Below, piece by piece: positions 28,075 through 35,235 of a DNA stretch of 64,000 bases. Location of the stretch: NCBI RefSeq assembly GCF_001006325.2, contig NZ_LBIA02000001.1, positions 3,597,501 through 3,661,500 on the forward strand. The letters are read 5' to 3'. Made by a program: the position numbers and the translations under genes. The notes beneath the pieces were generated by a model, which saw nothing but the letters and a program-made list of their open reading frames with translations, had not been told where the DNA came from and did no database searches. The stretch's first letter is position 1. Every line of letters starts with the position of its first letter. The DNA is from Afipia massiliensis. GTDB lineage: Bacteria > Pseudomonadota > Alphaproteobacteria > Rhizobiales > Xanthobacteraceae.

Positions 28075-28404
28075 TCAATGCGAAACTGTTGATGAAAACA
28101 GGTTGATGGTGCCGACGCCGGCGATGATCAGCGCGAGGCCGATGACGGCGGGCATGTCGAGTTTCTGGCCGAACCAGACGAGGCCGACGATGGTGATCAG
28201 CACGATGCCGAGACCGGACCAGATCGCATAGGCGATCCCGACCGGCATGGTCCGCAGCACCAGCGACAGGAAATAGAACGACGCCGCGTAGCCGATCAAT
28301 GTCAGGATCAGCGGCTTCGGTTTGGTGAATTGCTCCGACGCCTGAAGCGCGGCGGTGCCGATCACTTCAAGAATGATTGCGATGATGAGGTAGGCGAAGG
28401 TCAT
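28075..28404 (-). CDS. Small multidrug resistance (SMR/EmrE-type) transporter
   Basis: A 109-residue protein with four transmembrane helices. It contains the essential membrane-embedded Glu in AYLIIAIILEVIGTAALQASEQFT and the signature YAASFYFLSLVLRTMPVGIAYAIWSGLG. The protein works as a dimer exchanging protons for cations. The sequence fits the EmrE/QacE branch (YAIWSG). It heads a probable operon with two small genes downstream. Confidence 0.93.
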   Translation of the reverse strand: MTFAYLIIAIILEVIGTAALQASEQFTKPKPLILTLIGYAASFYFLSLVLRTMPVGIAYAIWSGLGIVLITIVGLVWFGQKLDMPAVIGLALIIAGVGTINLFSSTVSH

Positions 28405-28534
28405 GCCTCATCGTAGTCGGGCCACCGCGATTCTCATAGGCAGCGGTTGCCTTGCGGACATGCGCAGACGCGGTCAGCCGGCGCATGTCGCAAGATGTGG
28501 GCGAAGGGAACCGGCACGCGCAAGTCGCGCGTGC

Positions 28535-28726
28535 CTAATGCTTCGCCACCGTTTCCCTGACTTCGGTACAGCACGCCGGGCATTCGTAAACGAAGTCGAC
28601 TCTCGCCAGGTCCCAATGGGGCTGAACCTCCATGATCTGCATGGGAAGGCTCAGGCAGCTTGGACACACGGTCATCGCTGCGTGAAAGATCTGACGCTTT
28701 TGGTGATGCTGCGCATAGGCTGGCAT
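28535..28726 (-). CDS. Small zinc-ribbon-like protein
   Basis: A 63-residue protein with two CxxC knuckles, TVCPSCLSLPMQIMEVQP and FVYECPACCTEV, typical of a zinc ribbon. The same layout (CPGC...MDVMDV...FTYACSGCGTE) appears in the minus-strand protein at 45822-46139, so both are real members of one family. AGGAGAG precedes the ATG at 28726. The function is unknown; such proteins may bind metal or nucleic acid. Confidence 0.7.
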   Translation of the reverse strand: MPAYAQHHQKRQIFHAAMTVCPSCLSLPMQIMEVQPHWDLARVDFVYECPACCTEVRETVAKH

Positions 28727-28902
28727 GATTGCTCTCCTTTATCGTGGGAGCTCATTCTCAATCGCCGGCGAGACTTCATCGCAAGAGACTTCATTGATTG
28801 TCGCCGATGATGAACGATCCTATCGCGCAAGCCGCAAATGCCTCATCAACTCTTGCGAACGCACGAAGAACATCCGCACAAACTCGGCGTGTGTGACTAA
28901 AT

Positions 28903-29379
28903 CTACACAGTTGGCGCCTTGGTTCGGTCATAATGTATCTGCGCTTTCGCGACATCGCTCATGTGTCGCTCGGCCCAGATCCGTAACGCGTCGACAGTTT
29001 CGCTCAGCGTGCGCCCCAGCGGCGTGATCGAATACTCCACCGTCACTGGAACAGTGGGCGTCACCTTGCGCGTCACGAGGCCGTCGCGCTCAAGACCTTT
29101 CAGAGTCTGAGATGCCATCTTCTGCGTAAGCCCGCCAATCTCGCGGCGCAGTTCGTTGAATCGCCATGGCCGGTGCGAGAGCAGGATCAGCAACAGCACG
29201 GTCCACTTGTCGGCGATGCGATCGAGCACAAGCCGCGTCGGGCAGTCCTGCGCGTAGGGATTAGCCGGCCAGTTGCCGCGCGAGGCCTTGGTCGCACGCG
29301 CAGATCTGGCGGGCGGTCTCTCGCGGGAGACCATGTCTCTGGAAAGTGCCTTCTTCACAGCGGCGCCGGCAGCGGGCAT
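28903..29379 (-). CDS. HxlR-family transcriptional regulator
   Basis: A 158-residue winged-helix regulator. The HxlR signature CPTRLVLDRIADKWTVLLLILLSHRPWRFNELRREIGGLTQKMASQTL begins at Cys46, the position used for redox or electrophile sensing in family members such as YodB and QorR. A basic N-terminal extension is unusual, and the start (29379 or 29334) is uncertain. It is divergent from an NmrA-like oxidoreductase gene with a palindrome between them, so it probably represses that gene and itself. Confidence 0.88.
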   Translation of the reverse strand: MPAAGAAVKKALSRDMVSRERPPARSARATKASRGNWPANPYAQDCPTRLVLDRIADKWTVLLLILLSHRPWRFNELRREIGGLTQKMASQTLKGLERDGLVTRKVTPTVPVTVEYSITPLGRTLSETVDALRIWAERHMSDVAKAQIHYDRTKAPTV

Positions 29380-29399
29380 CTGATGTCCATTCGTTAGTT

Positions 29400-29416
29400 G
29401 GTATCGATTGGATACC
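29400..29416. promoter_or_regulatory. Palindromic operator candidate between hxlR-like and NmrA-like genes
   Basis: GGTATC-GATTG-GATACC is a perfect 6-bp inverted repeat with a 5-base spacer, in the 56-base divergent gap. The position and symmetry suit a dimeric winged-helix regulator controlling both genes. It also argues that the regulator starts downstream at 29379 rather than at 29427. Confidence 0.6.
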
Positions 29417-29435
29417 ACGTATCGCAAAGGACGTC

Positions 29436-30047
29436 ATGATGAAAGTCGCATTGATCGGAGCCACCGGCCGCGCCGGTTCGCCCATCCTCCAGGAACTCGC
29501 CCGCCGCGGCCACGAGGTCACCGCCATCGTCCGCAATCCGGAAAAGGTTCAGGCGCAGGCCAACGTCACGCCGAAGAAGGGCGACGTGTTCAACAAGGAT
29601 GATCTCACAGCGCTGCTCAAGGGACACGACGCGGTCATCAGCGCCGTGCATTTCCTGCAAAGCGATCCGCGCAAGCTGATTGACGCCGTGAAGGCGTCGG
29701 GCGCGAAGCGCTATCTGGTGGTCGGCGGTGCGGGCAGTCTCGAAGTCGCGCCCGGGGTTACGCTGGTTTCGACGCCGGAGTTTCCGGCGATCTACAAGGA
29801 CGAGGCGACGAAGGGCGGCGAGTTCCTGAATCTGTTGCGGCAGGAGAAGGAACTGGACTGGACGTTTCTCTCGCCGTCGGCGCTGTTCTTTGAGGGGCCG
29901 CGCACCGGCACATTCCGCCTTGGCAAGGATCAGCTTCTGACCAATGATAAGGGCAGCAGCATCTCGTTCGAGGATTACGCCATCGCGCTGGTCGATGAAG
30001 TCGAGAAACCGGCGCATTCAAGGCAGCGGTTCACGGTGGGGTACTAA
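29436..30047 (+). CDS. NAD(P)-dependent oxidoreductase, atypical SDR (NmrA/YwnB-like)
   Basis: A 203-residue protein. It has a Rossmann motif ALIGATGRAGSPILQELARRGHEVTAIVRNP, then GHDAVISAV, and RYLVVGGAGSLEVAPG in place of the classical YxxxK. It resembles the atypical SDR5 / NAD(P)H-binding group often placed under HxlR control. The ATG at 29436 has AAGGA upstream; the ATG at 29439 is also possible. It is probably induced by electrophiles or oxidants through the divergent HxlR protein. Confidence 0.85.
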   Translation: MMKVALIGATGRAGSPILQELARRGHEVTAIVRNPEKVQAQANVTPKKGDVFNKDDLTALLKGHDAVISAVHFLQSDPRKLIDAVKASGAKRYLVVGGAGSLEVAPGVTLVSTPEFPAIYKDEATKGGEFLNLLRQEKELDWTFLSPSALFFEGPRTGTFRLGKDQLLTNDKGSSISFEDYAIALVDEVEKPAHSRQRFTVGY

Positions 30048-30071
30048 CCCGACACGACGGCTCCTGCCCAT

Positions 30072-30155
30072 CGTCATTGCGAGCGAAGCGAAGCAATCCA
30101 GTCCTGAGAAAGACAGAGGCTGGATTGCTTCGTCGCTTTGCTCCTCGCAATGACG
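30072..30155. repeat. Bipartite inverted repeat of a second family (CATTGCGAGCGAAGC type)
   Basis: A left arm 30072-30101, starting CGTCATTGCGAGCGAAGCG and ending AATCCAG, faces a right arm 30120-30155, starting CTGGATTGCTTCGTCGC and ending CAATGACG. The spacer is 18 bases. It is a common intergenic repeat type. The inner ends CCAG...CTGG are the same as in the GTCCCC/ATTCCC elements. Confidence 0.85.
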
Positions 30156-30268
30156 GGGGCTGGAACAACTTACCTCCAACGTCATCGCATCCCTTCCAAC
30201 GGCCCCTTAAAGTTGGCTACACTCGCGGCCAATAATCTGCGCGCAGACGCATGAAGGGACGAAACGCG

Positions 30269-31561
30269 ATGGACGCCAAAACAACGACGAACGAGACCCA
30301 GCGCCGTATTCTCGATGCGGTCGACGATGCCTTCGACCGGCAGATCGAAACCACGAAGCAGTTTTCATCCATCCCCTCGACGCGCGGTGCGGAAGGCCCG
30401 TGTCAGGACATGATGGGCGACCTGCTGCGCGCGCGCGGCTATGAGGTCGATGACTGGCATATCGACACCGACGATCTGAAAGACCTGCGCGGCTATGGGC
30501 CAATCGAGCATGATTTCTCCAAGGCTCGCACGGTGGTCGGGACCTATCGTCCGGCGCGAGAGGCAGGCCGCTCGCTGATCCTGCAAGGCCACTGCGATGT
30601 GGTGCCGGCCGGTCCGCTCGACATGTGGGACACGCCGCCGTTCACGCCGACGGTCAAGGACGGCTGGCTGTATGGACGCGGCGCAGGCGATATGAAGTCC
30701 GGCACCATCGCCGCACTCTACGCGCTGGATGCGTTGCGCGCGGCGGGCCTGAAGCCGACGGCGCGAATTCATTTTCAGTCGGTCATCGAGGAGGAGAGCA
30801 CCGGCGTCGGCGCGCTCTCGACGGTGCAGCGCGGTTATCGCGCCGACTGCTGTTTCATCCCGGAGCCGACCAACGGCAAGCTGGTTCGTTCGCAGGTCGG
30901 TGTGATCTGGTTTCGCCTCAAGGTGCGCGGCAAGCCGGTGCATGTGTTCGAGGCGGGGGCAGGGGCCAACGCGATCAAGGCGGCGTATCACCTCGTGCAG
31001 GCGCTTGAAGTGCTGGAAGAGGAATGGAACAGGCGCGCGGCCAGCGACAGGCACTTCAAGGTCGTCAAGCACCCGATCAATTTCAATCCCGGCATTATCA
31101 AGGGCGGCGACTGGGCCTCAAGTGTGCCGGCATGGTGCGACCTGGACTGTCGTATTGCCGTGCTGCCCGGCTGGTCGATCGCCGATCATCAGGCCGAGAT
31201 TGTGGCCTGCGTCGAGGCGGCCGCGAAACGGCATCCGTTCCTGGCGAAGAACCCGCCGGCGGTGGAGTGGTCGGGCTTTCTCTCCGAAGGCTATGAACTG
31301 ACGGACGCCGGCGAGTCCGAGGCTGTGCTGCGCTCAGTCCACGGGACCGTATACGGCGGCCCGTTGAAGGAGCTGGCGTTCACGGCGCTGACCGATACGC
31401 GGTTCTACGGCCTCAATGCGGGCATCCCGAGCCTGTGCTTCGGGGCGACGGCGGAGGCGATGCACGGCTTCAACGAGCGGGTCGAAATCGAATCGCTGCG
31501 CAAGACCACGCAGGCGATCGCGCTGTTCGTGGCGGGGTGGTGCGGCGTGGAGGCTGCATAG
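30269..31561 (+). CDS. M20-family deacylase/peptidase (ArgE/DapE-like)
   Basis: A 430-residue zinc hydrolase. LILQGHCDVVPAG holds the first metal His and Asp. YGRGAGDMKSGTIAALYALDAL holds the bridging Asp. QSVIEEESTGVGAL holds the catalytic Glu pair, and PEPTN and GFNERVEIESL supply later ligands. The domain order (catalytic, dimerisation lid, catalytic) is standard. The best match by pattern is the ArgE/DapE-related deacylase group, acting on N-acyl amino acids. The ATG at 30269 is chosen; an ATG at 30251 is in frame. Substrate unknown. Confidence 0.88.
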   Translation: MDAKTTTNETQRRILDAVDDAFDRQIETTKQFSSIPSTRGAEGPCQDMMGDLLRARGYEVDDWHIDTDDLKDLRGYGPIEHDFSKARTVVGTYRPAREAGRSLILQGHCDVVPAGPLDMWDTPPFTPTVKDGWLYGRGAGDMKSGTIAALYALDALRAAGLKPTARIHFQSVIEEESTGVGALSTVQRGYRADCCFIPEPTNGKLVRSQVGVIWFRLKVRGKPVHVFEAGAGANAIKAAYHLVQALEVLEEEWNRRAASDRHFKVVKHPINFNPGIIKGGDWASSVPAWCDLDCRIAVLPGWSIADHQAEIVACVEAAAKRHPFLAKNPPAVEWSGFLSEGYELTDAGESEAVLRSVHGTVYGGPLKELAFTALTDTRFYGLNAGIPSLCFGATAEAMHGFNERVEIESLRKTTQAIALFVAGWCGVEAA

Positions 31562-31634
31562 GACGCAGGATCACTTGCGCAAGCCAGCGAGCATCTCGGG
31601 GTCTGTCGAATTGCTCATGACGGGGAGAAAGCGA

Positions 31635-32771
31635 ATGCGACGCTGTGTTTACGTTTTCGGCTTGCTCGTTTTGCTCACGACAGGCGCGGCCGCCCAAACA
31701 GTGTTGCCTGGTTTGATCCGCGCTCCAATCGCCATTGCGATCGATCTGCCCGATGGACGCAAGGTAACTCTCGAAGGTCTCGTGATCCGCCCCGACAGAT
31801 CCGGGCGCTTCCCGCTGGTCGTCCTTATTCATGGGACGCCTCGCGGTGATGGCCCGACTTTTTTGGCGACGATTGCCCGCCAATCGCCAGCCCGACTTAA
31901 CGGCCCGTCGGTTGCCTTCGCGCAACGAGGTTACGTGGCGGTCTCGATCATGCGCCGCGGTTTCGGACGTTCCGAGGGGCCGTATGCTGAACATATATCA
32001 GGAACATGCGACAATCGGGACTATCTGGAGGTGGCACGTACGGCAGGCGAGGATGTTGCCGGTGCGGTAGCGGCGCTTCGGCGTGAGCCTTGGGTGGACC
32101 CCGATCATGTGTTGCTGTTGGGCTGGTCGTCAGGCGGCCTGGCTGCGACTGCGGCTGCTGCGACCAATCCTGCGGGCGTCGTCGGCGTTCTGAGTGTCGC
32201 TGGTGGCCGCGGCTCTTTCGCACCAGGCCAAATTTGCAGCGCCGGCCGGCTGGTCGAGGGCTTCGGCGTGTTCGGCAAGACAGCGCGTGTCCCTGCGTTG
32301 TGGCTGTATTCCGAGAACGATCGTTACTTCAATGCGACACTGGCCCGCCAAATGTTCGAGGCCTACACAGCCTCGGGCGCTCCGGCGCAGTTACAGATGC
32401 TGCCGCCGTTCGGCACGGACGGTCACATGGTGCTGGATGCCGAGCCGATCGAAATTTGGTGGCAACCCGTTCAGACATTCCTGACCGCGTTGCATTTGCC
32501 AACGTCGGTGGTGGTGGAGTTACCTCCGTTGGCTGATCTTCCACCGCCGACGCCCATAAATGCTGCGTGCGCAGCCTTCTTCAATCGGTATTATTCCGCG
32601 CGCACCGACGTCAAGGCGTTTGCCGTCAACCCCGAAGGGCATTGCGGCTCCAGCGTTATGGCGCGATCGCGCGACGAAGCTAAGGAAGAGGCGATGACGC
32701 GATGCGCGCGGGCCTGGAAGGATTGCCGGCTCTATGCGGTCGGGCAGGAATTGGTCGAGCGCTCCAACTAG
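31635..32771 (+). CDS. Exported alpha/beta hydrolase (dienelactone hydrolase-like)
   Basis: A 378-residue protein. The signal peptide (CVYVFGLLVLLTTGAAAQ) is followed by an alpha/beta-hydrolase fold with VVLIHGTPRGDG (oxyanion loop), nucleophile elbow LLGWSSGG, Asp in LYSENDRYF and His in GTDGHMVL. A C-terminal segment of about 60 residues (CAAFFNRYYSARTDVKAFAVNP...GHCGSSVMAR) carries a pattern seen in small stress-related domains. Start ATG 31635 has GGGAGA upstream. It probably acts in the periplasm on an ester or peptide. Confidence 0.82.
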   Translation: MRRCVYVFGLLVLLTTGAAAQTVLPGLIRAPIAIAIDLPDGRKVTLEGLVIRPDRSGRFPLVVLIHGTPRGDGPTFLATIARQSPARLNGPSVAFAQRGYVAVSIMRRGFGRSEGPYAEHISGTCDNRDYLEVARTAGEDVAGAVAALRREPWVDPDHVLLLGWSSGGLAATAAAATNPAGVVGVLSVAGGRGSFAPGQICSAGRLVEGFGVFGKTARVPALWLYSENDRYFNATLARQMFEAYTASGAPAQLQMLPPFGTDGHMVLDAEPIEIWWQPVQTFLTALHLPTSVVVELPPLADLPPPTPINAACAAFFNRYYSARTDVKAFAVNPEGHCGSSVMARSRDEAKEEAMTRCARAWKDCRLYAVGQELVERSN

Positions 32772-32867
32772 CGAGTGGCGGAGCGCCCGGAGCTTCATCC
32801 ATCGCTTTAACTGATCTGTTGCCTGAGGAAGGTCTTCATCTTTTTCCTGAATGTGAGGAGCGGCAGC

Positions 32868-33266
32868 GTGACCCTGCTTGAAATGATCCAGTCGCGGCCG
32901 ATGCCGTTCGCCGCCCTGATGGGCGTGACTTTCACGCAGGCCGAGAAGGACAGGGTGGTCGCGACTATGGTGGTGCGCGAGGACCTCTGCACGCTGGGAC
33001 ATGCGATCCACGGCGGTGCGGTGATGGCCTTTGCCGATTCCGTCGGCGCGGCCGCAACCATCATCAACCTGCCGCCGGACGCCAAGGGCACCACCACCAT
33101 CGAGAGCAAGACCAATTTCACCGGGGCGGCCAAGGCCGGGACGACCGTCACGGCGACCGCAACCGCCATCCATCTCGGGCGGCGCACCCACGTCTGGCAG
33201 ACCCGGATCGAGACCGGCGAGGGCAAGCTGGTCGCTGTGGTCACCCAGACCCAGTTGATCCTGTGA
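32868..33266 (+). CDS. PaaI-family hotdog thioesterase
   Basis: A 132-residue hotdog-fold thioesterase. The core LGHAIHGGAVMAFADSVGAAA contains the HGG motif with the catalytic Asp downstream. TIESKTNFTGAAKAG and RRTHVWQTRIET are typical strands. It likely hydrolyses acyl-CoA thioesters. The GTG at 32868 has GAGGAG 7 bases upstream. The last 30 bases of the gene, including the stop, recur at 35003-35033. Confidence 0.88.
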   Translation: MTLLEMIQSRPMPFAALMGVTFTQAEKDRVVATMVVREDLCTLGHAIHGGAVMAFADSVGAAATIINLPPDAKGTTTIESKTNFTGAAKAGTTVTATATAIHLGRRTHVWQTRIETGEGKLVAVVTQTQLIL

Positions 33267-33267
33267 T
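33237..33267 (+). repeat. 31-bp direct repeat, upstream copy (3' end of thioesterase gene)
   Basis: Bases 33237-33267 (GTGGTCACCCAGACCCAG followed by TTGATCCTGTGAT) are identical to 35003-35033. This copy is the functional end of the thioesterase reading frame. The two copies bracket the outer-membrane protein gene. Confidence 0.92.
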
Positions 33268-33442
33268 TGGTCCAATCTCAAGTTGTCCGGGCAGGGACTG
33301 GGCCGATTCCGGACGTTGAAATACGACGCCTTCACACGTTTTTGGAAGGTGTTGCCCTGCCGCTATATCGTTGGCTCGGTGTGGCCACGTAAGCTCCCTC
33401 GGTATTTTTGACTCGTTGGTATTTGAGGCTTCGGGGGTTCTA

Positions 33443-34930
33443 ATGCGGACAATTTTTCTGTCGACCGCTGCAGCGCTGGCGACTGTTTCGTTCGCCCATG
33501 CAGCTGACTTGCCAAGCCGCACCTACACGAAAGCGCCGGCTGCGGTTTCAGCCTATAGCTGGACCGGGTTCTATGTCGGTGGCGGCTTTGGCTACGGAAT
33601 GGTCAATGAAGAAACCAGCTCAGCAGCTCTAAATGGCCTTTTTGCAAATAGCGGTCTGAACAACGCTGCGAAAGGTTGGTTCGGAACGGTCAGCGCCGGT
33701 TACGACTATCAATTCACGGATCGTATCGTCGCGGGTGTGTTCGGAAACTATGATTTTTCGGACATCAAGGGCACGTATTCGCTGGCAAACGCGACTGCAC
33801 CTTTCTCGCCATTGGGCGGTGAGGAAAAGCTCAGTTCGACATGGGCTGTCGGCGCCCGCCTTGGCTGGCTTTTCGATGAAAAGACACTGACCTATGTCAG
33901 CGGCGGTTACACCCAGGCCAGGTTCGATTCCATCAACATCGCTCAACTCAACGGTATTCCGGCGGTCCCTCCTGGTGTTTCCTTCACCTTGGGCTCACGG
34001 ACCGTGGATGGTTGGTTCTTGGGCACCGGTATCGAAACGAAGCTGGATTTCCTGCCTGGGGACGGCTGGTTTGCGCGGACCGAATATCGGTATGCGCGCT
34101 ACGATGCGGCATCCGCTCCTCAGTTGGTCAATGGCGGCCCGTTCAATGCGGTCGTTACGATGCGTCCCGACGTGCAGACTGTACGGACGGAGCTGACGTA
34201 TAAATTCAATCCGTTCGGCGCGCCGAAAACTTATGCACCGCCTGTTCGGAGCTTCACCTCTGCTCCAACATCGTGGACCGGCATCTACATCAGCGGTGGC
34301 GGCGGGTACGGCCTCGCCAGTGTCGCGCAGTCCAATTTTGGCGCTCTTCCGTTACATGCCAACATGGGTGCGAAGGGTGCGTTCGGCACCATCGGCGGCG
34401 GCATCGACTATCAGTTCAGCAACCGCATCGTTGCTGGTGTTCTCGCCAATTATGATTTCGCCAACATTCACGGCACCGCCGACACACTTTTCTATACGAA
34501 CCCGACAGACCCGATCGGTGCCGCGACAAAGTTGAGTTCGTCCTGGGCCGTTGGTGCGCGCGCCGGCTGGCTGATCACGCCGAAGACGCTGACGTATATT
34601 AACGGTGGTTACACCGAAGCGAAATTTGACGGGTCTCCGGCTGCAAGTCTTTTAACCGGTTTGCCTGAAGCGCCGGGCGACAATGTGCCCGGCCATACTC
34701 ACAAGGGCTGGTTCCTCGGCAGCGGCGTCGAAACCAAGCTTGACCTTCTTCCCGGCAACGGCTGGTTCCTGCGCTCGGAGTATCGCTACGCGGAGTATGA
34801 CAGGGTCAACACCGTCGCCACTCTTGGCGGAGCGCCCATTGCTATGTCGTTCAAGCCGACGGTCCAGACCGTCCGGACCGAGTTGAGCTACAAGTTCAAT
34901 TGGGACGGGCCAGTTGTCGCGAAGTACTGA
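33443..34930 (+). CDS. Outer-membrane beta-barrel protein with two tandem barrel domains
   Basis: A 495-residue exported protein. Its signal peptide ends SFAHAADLPSR. It holds two homologous Omp25/Omp31-like barrel units: about 40-275 (YSWTGFYVGGGFGYG to TELTYKFNPFG) and about 280-490 (TSWTGIYISGGGGYG to TELSYKFNWDG). Both have the sequence YDYQF/IDYQF, RIVAGV, NYDF, KLSSTWAVGAR/KLSSSWAVGAR, TLTY, GGYT, GWFLG and EYRYA in the same order. Usual family members have one barrel of about 230 residues. It lies between 31-bp direct repeats and ends in a strong terminator, so it is an independent unit. Confidence 0.9.
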   Translation: MRTIFLSTAAALATVSFAHAADLPSRTYTKAPAAVSAYSWTGFYVGGGFGYGMVNEETSSAALNGLFANSGLNNAAKGWFGTVSAGYDYQFTDRIVAGVFGNYDFSDIKGTYSLANATAPFSPLGGEEKLSSTWAVGARLGWLFDEKTLTYVSGGYTQARFDSINIAQLNGIPAVPPGVSFTLGSRTVDGWFLGTGIETKLDFLPGDGWFARTEYRYARYDAASAPQLVNGGPFNAVVTMRPDVQTVRTELTYKFNPFGAPKTYAPPVRSFTSAPTSWTGIYISGGGGYGLASVAQSNFGALPLHANMGAKGAFGTIGGGIDYQFSNRIVAGVLANYDFANIHGTADTLFYTNPTDPIGAATKLSSSWAVGARAGWLITPKTLTYINGGYTEAKFDGSPAASLLTGLPEAPGDNVPGHTHKGWFLGSGVETKLDLLPGNGWFLRSEYRYAEYDRVNTVATLGGAPIAMSFKPTVQTVRTELSYKFNWDGPVVAKY

Positions 34931-34949
34931 ACGCCTCTCTCCACGCAAA

Positions 34950-34972
34950 AGCCCGGCTAGGCCGGGCTTTTT
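34950..34972 (+). terminator. Rho-independent terminator of the outer-membrane protein gene
   Basis: AGCCCGGC (34950-34957), a 3-base loop, GCCGGGCT (34961-34968), then TTTT. It begins 20 bases after the stop codon. Confidence 0.9.
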
Positions 34973-35002
34973 CATTTTTGAAGACTGGCCGCTTGGCTCG
35001 CG

Positions 35003-35033
35003 GTGGTCACCCAGACCCAGTTGATCCTGTGAT
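35003..35033 (+). repeat. 31-bp direct repeat, downstream copy
   Basis: This is an exact copy of 33237-33267, including a stop codon, but with no reading frame leading into it. The preceding ten or so bases (CTTGGCTCGCG) resemble those before the first copy, so the duplicated segment was probably longer. It is a remnant of the thioesterase 3' end. Confidence 0.92.
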
Positions 35034-35117
35034 AAATTAACCCCACGCGGCGAAATACTGCGCAATTTGGCCTCTAAACAGGCAGTTCCGCCGCCTGAAC
35101 AAGTAACTGTGAGGTTT

Positions 35118-35138
35118 GCCGCGTTGCGCAATCGCGGC
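35118..35138. promoter_or_regulatory. 21-bp palindrome upstream of the RND operon, operator candidate
   Basis: GCCGCG-TTGCGCAAT-CGCGGC is a perfect 6-bp inverted repeat around a self-complementary TTGCGCAA core, 97 bases before the permease ATG. The core word TGCGCAAT recurs at 35059-35066, and TTGCGCAT at 35206-35213. Such repeated dyads are common operators for pump regulators, but no regulator gene is adjacent. Confidence 0.5.
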
Positions 35139-35235
35139 AGATTCGGATAGATCAGCCCCCAGATTTGAAGCGTGAAGAGAACAGGTCCTTCCTGCGGGCG
35201 CAGCGTTGCGCATCGCTGACCGAGAAACGTCAAAT

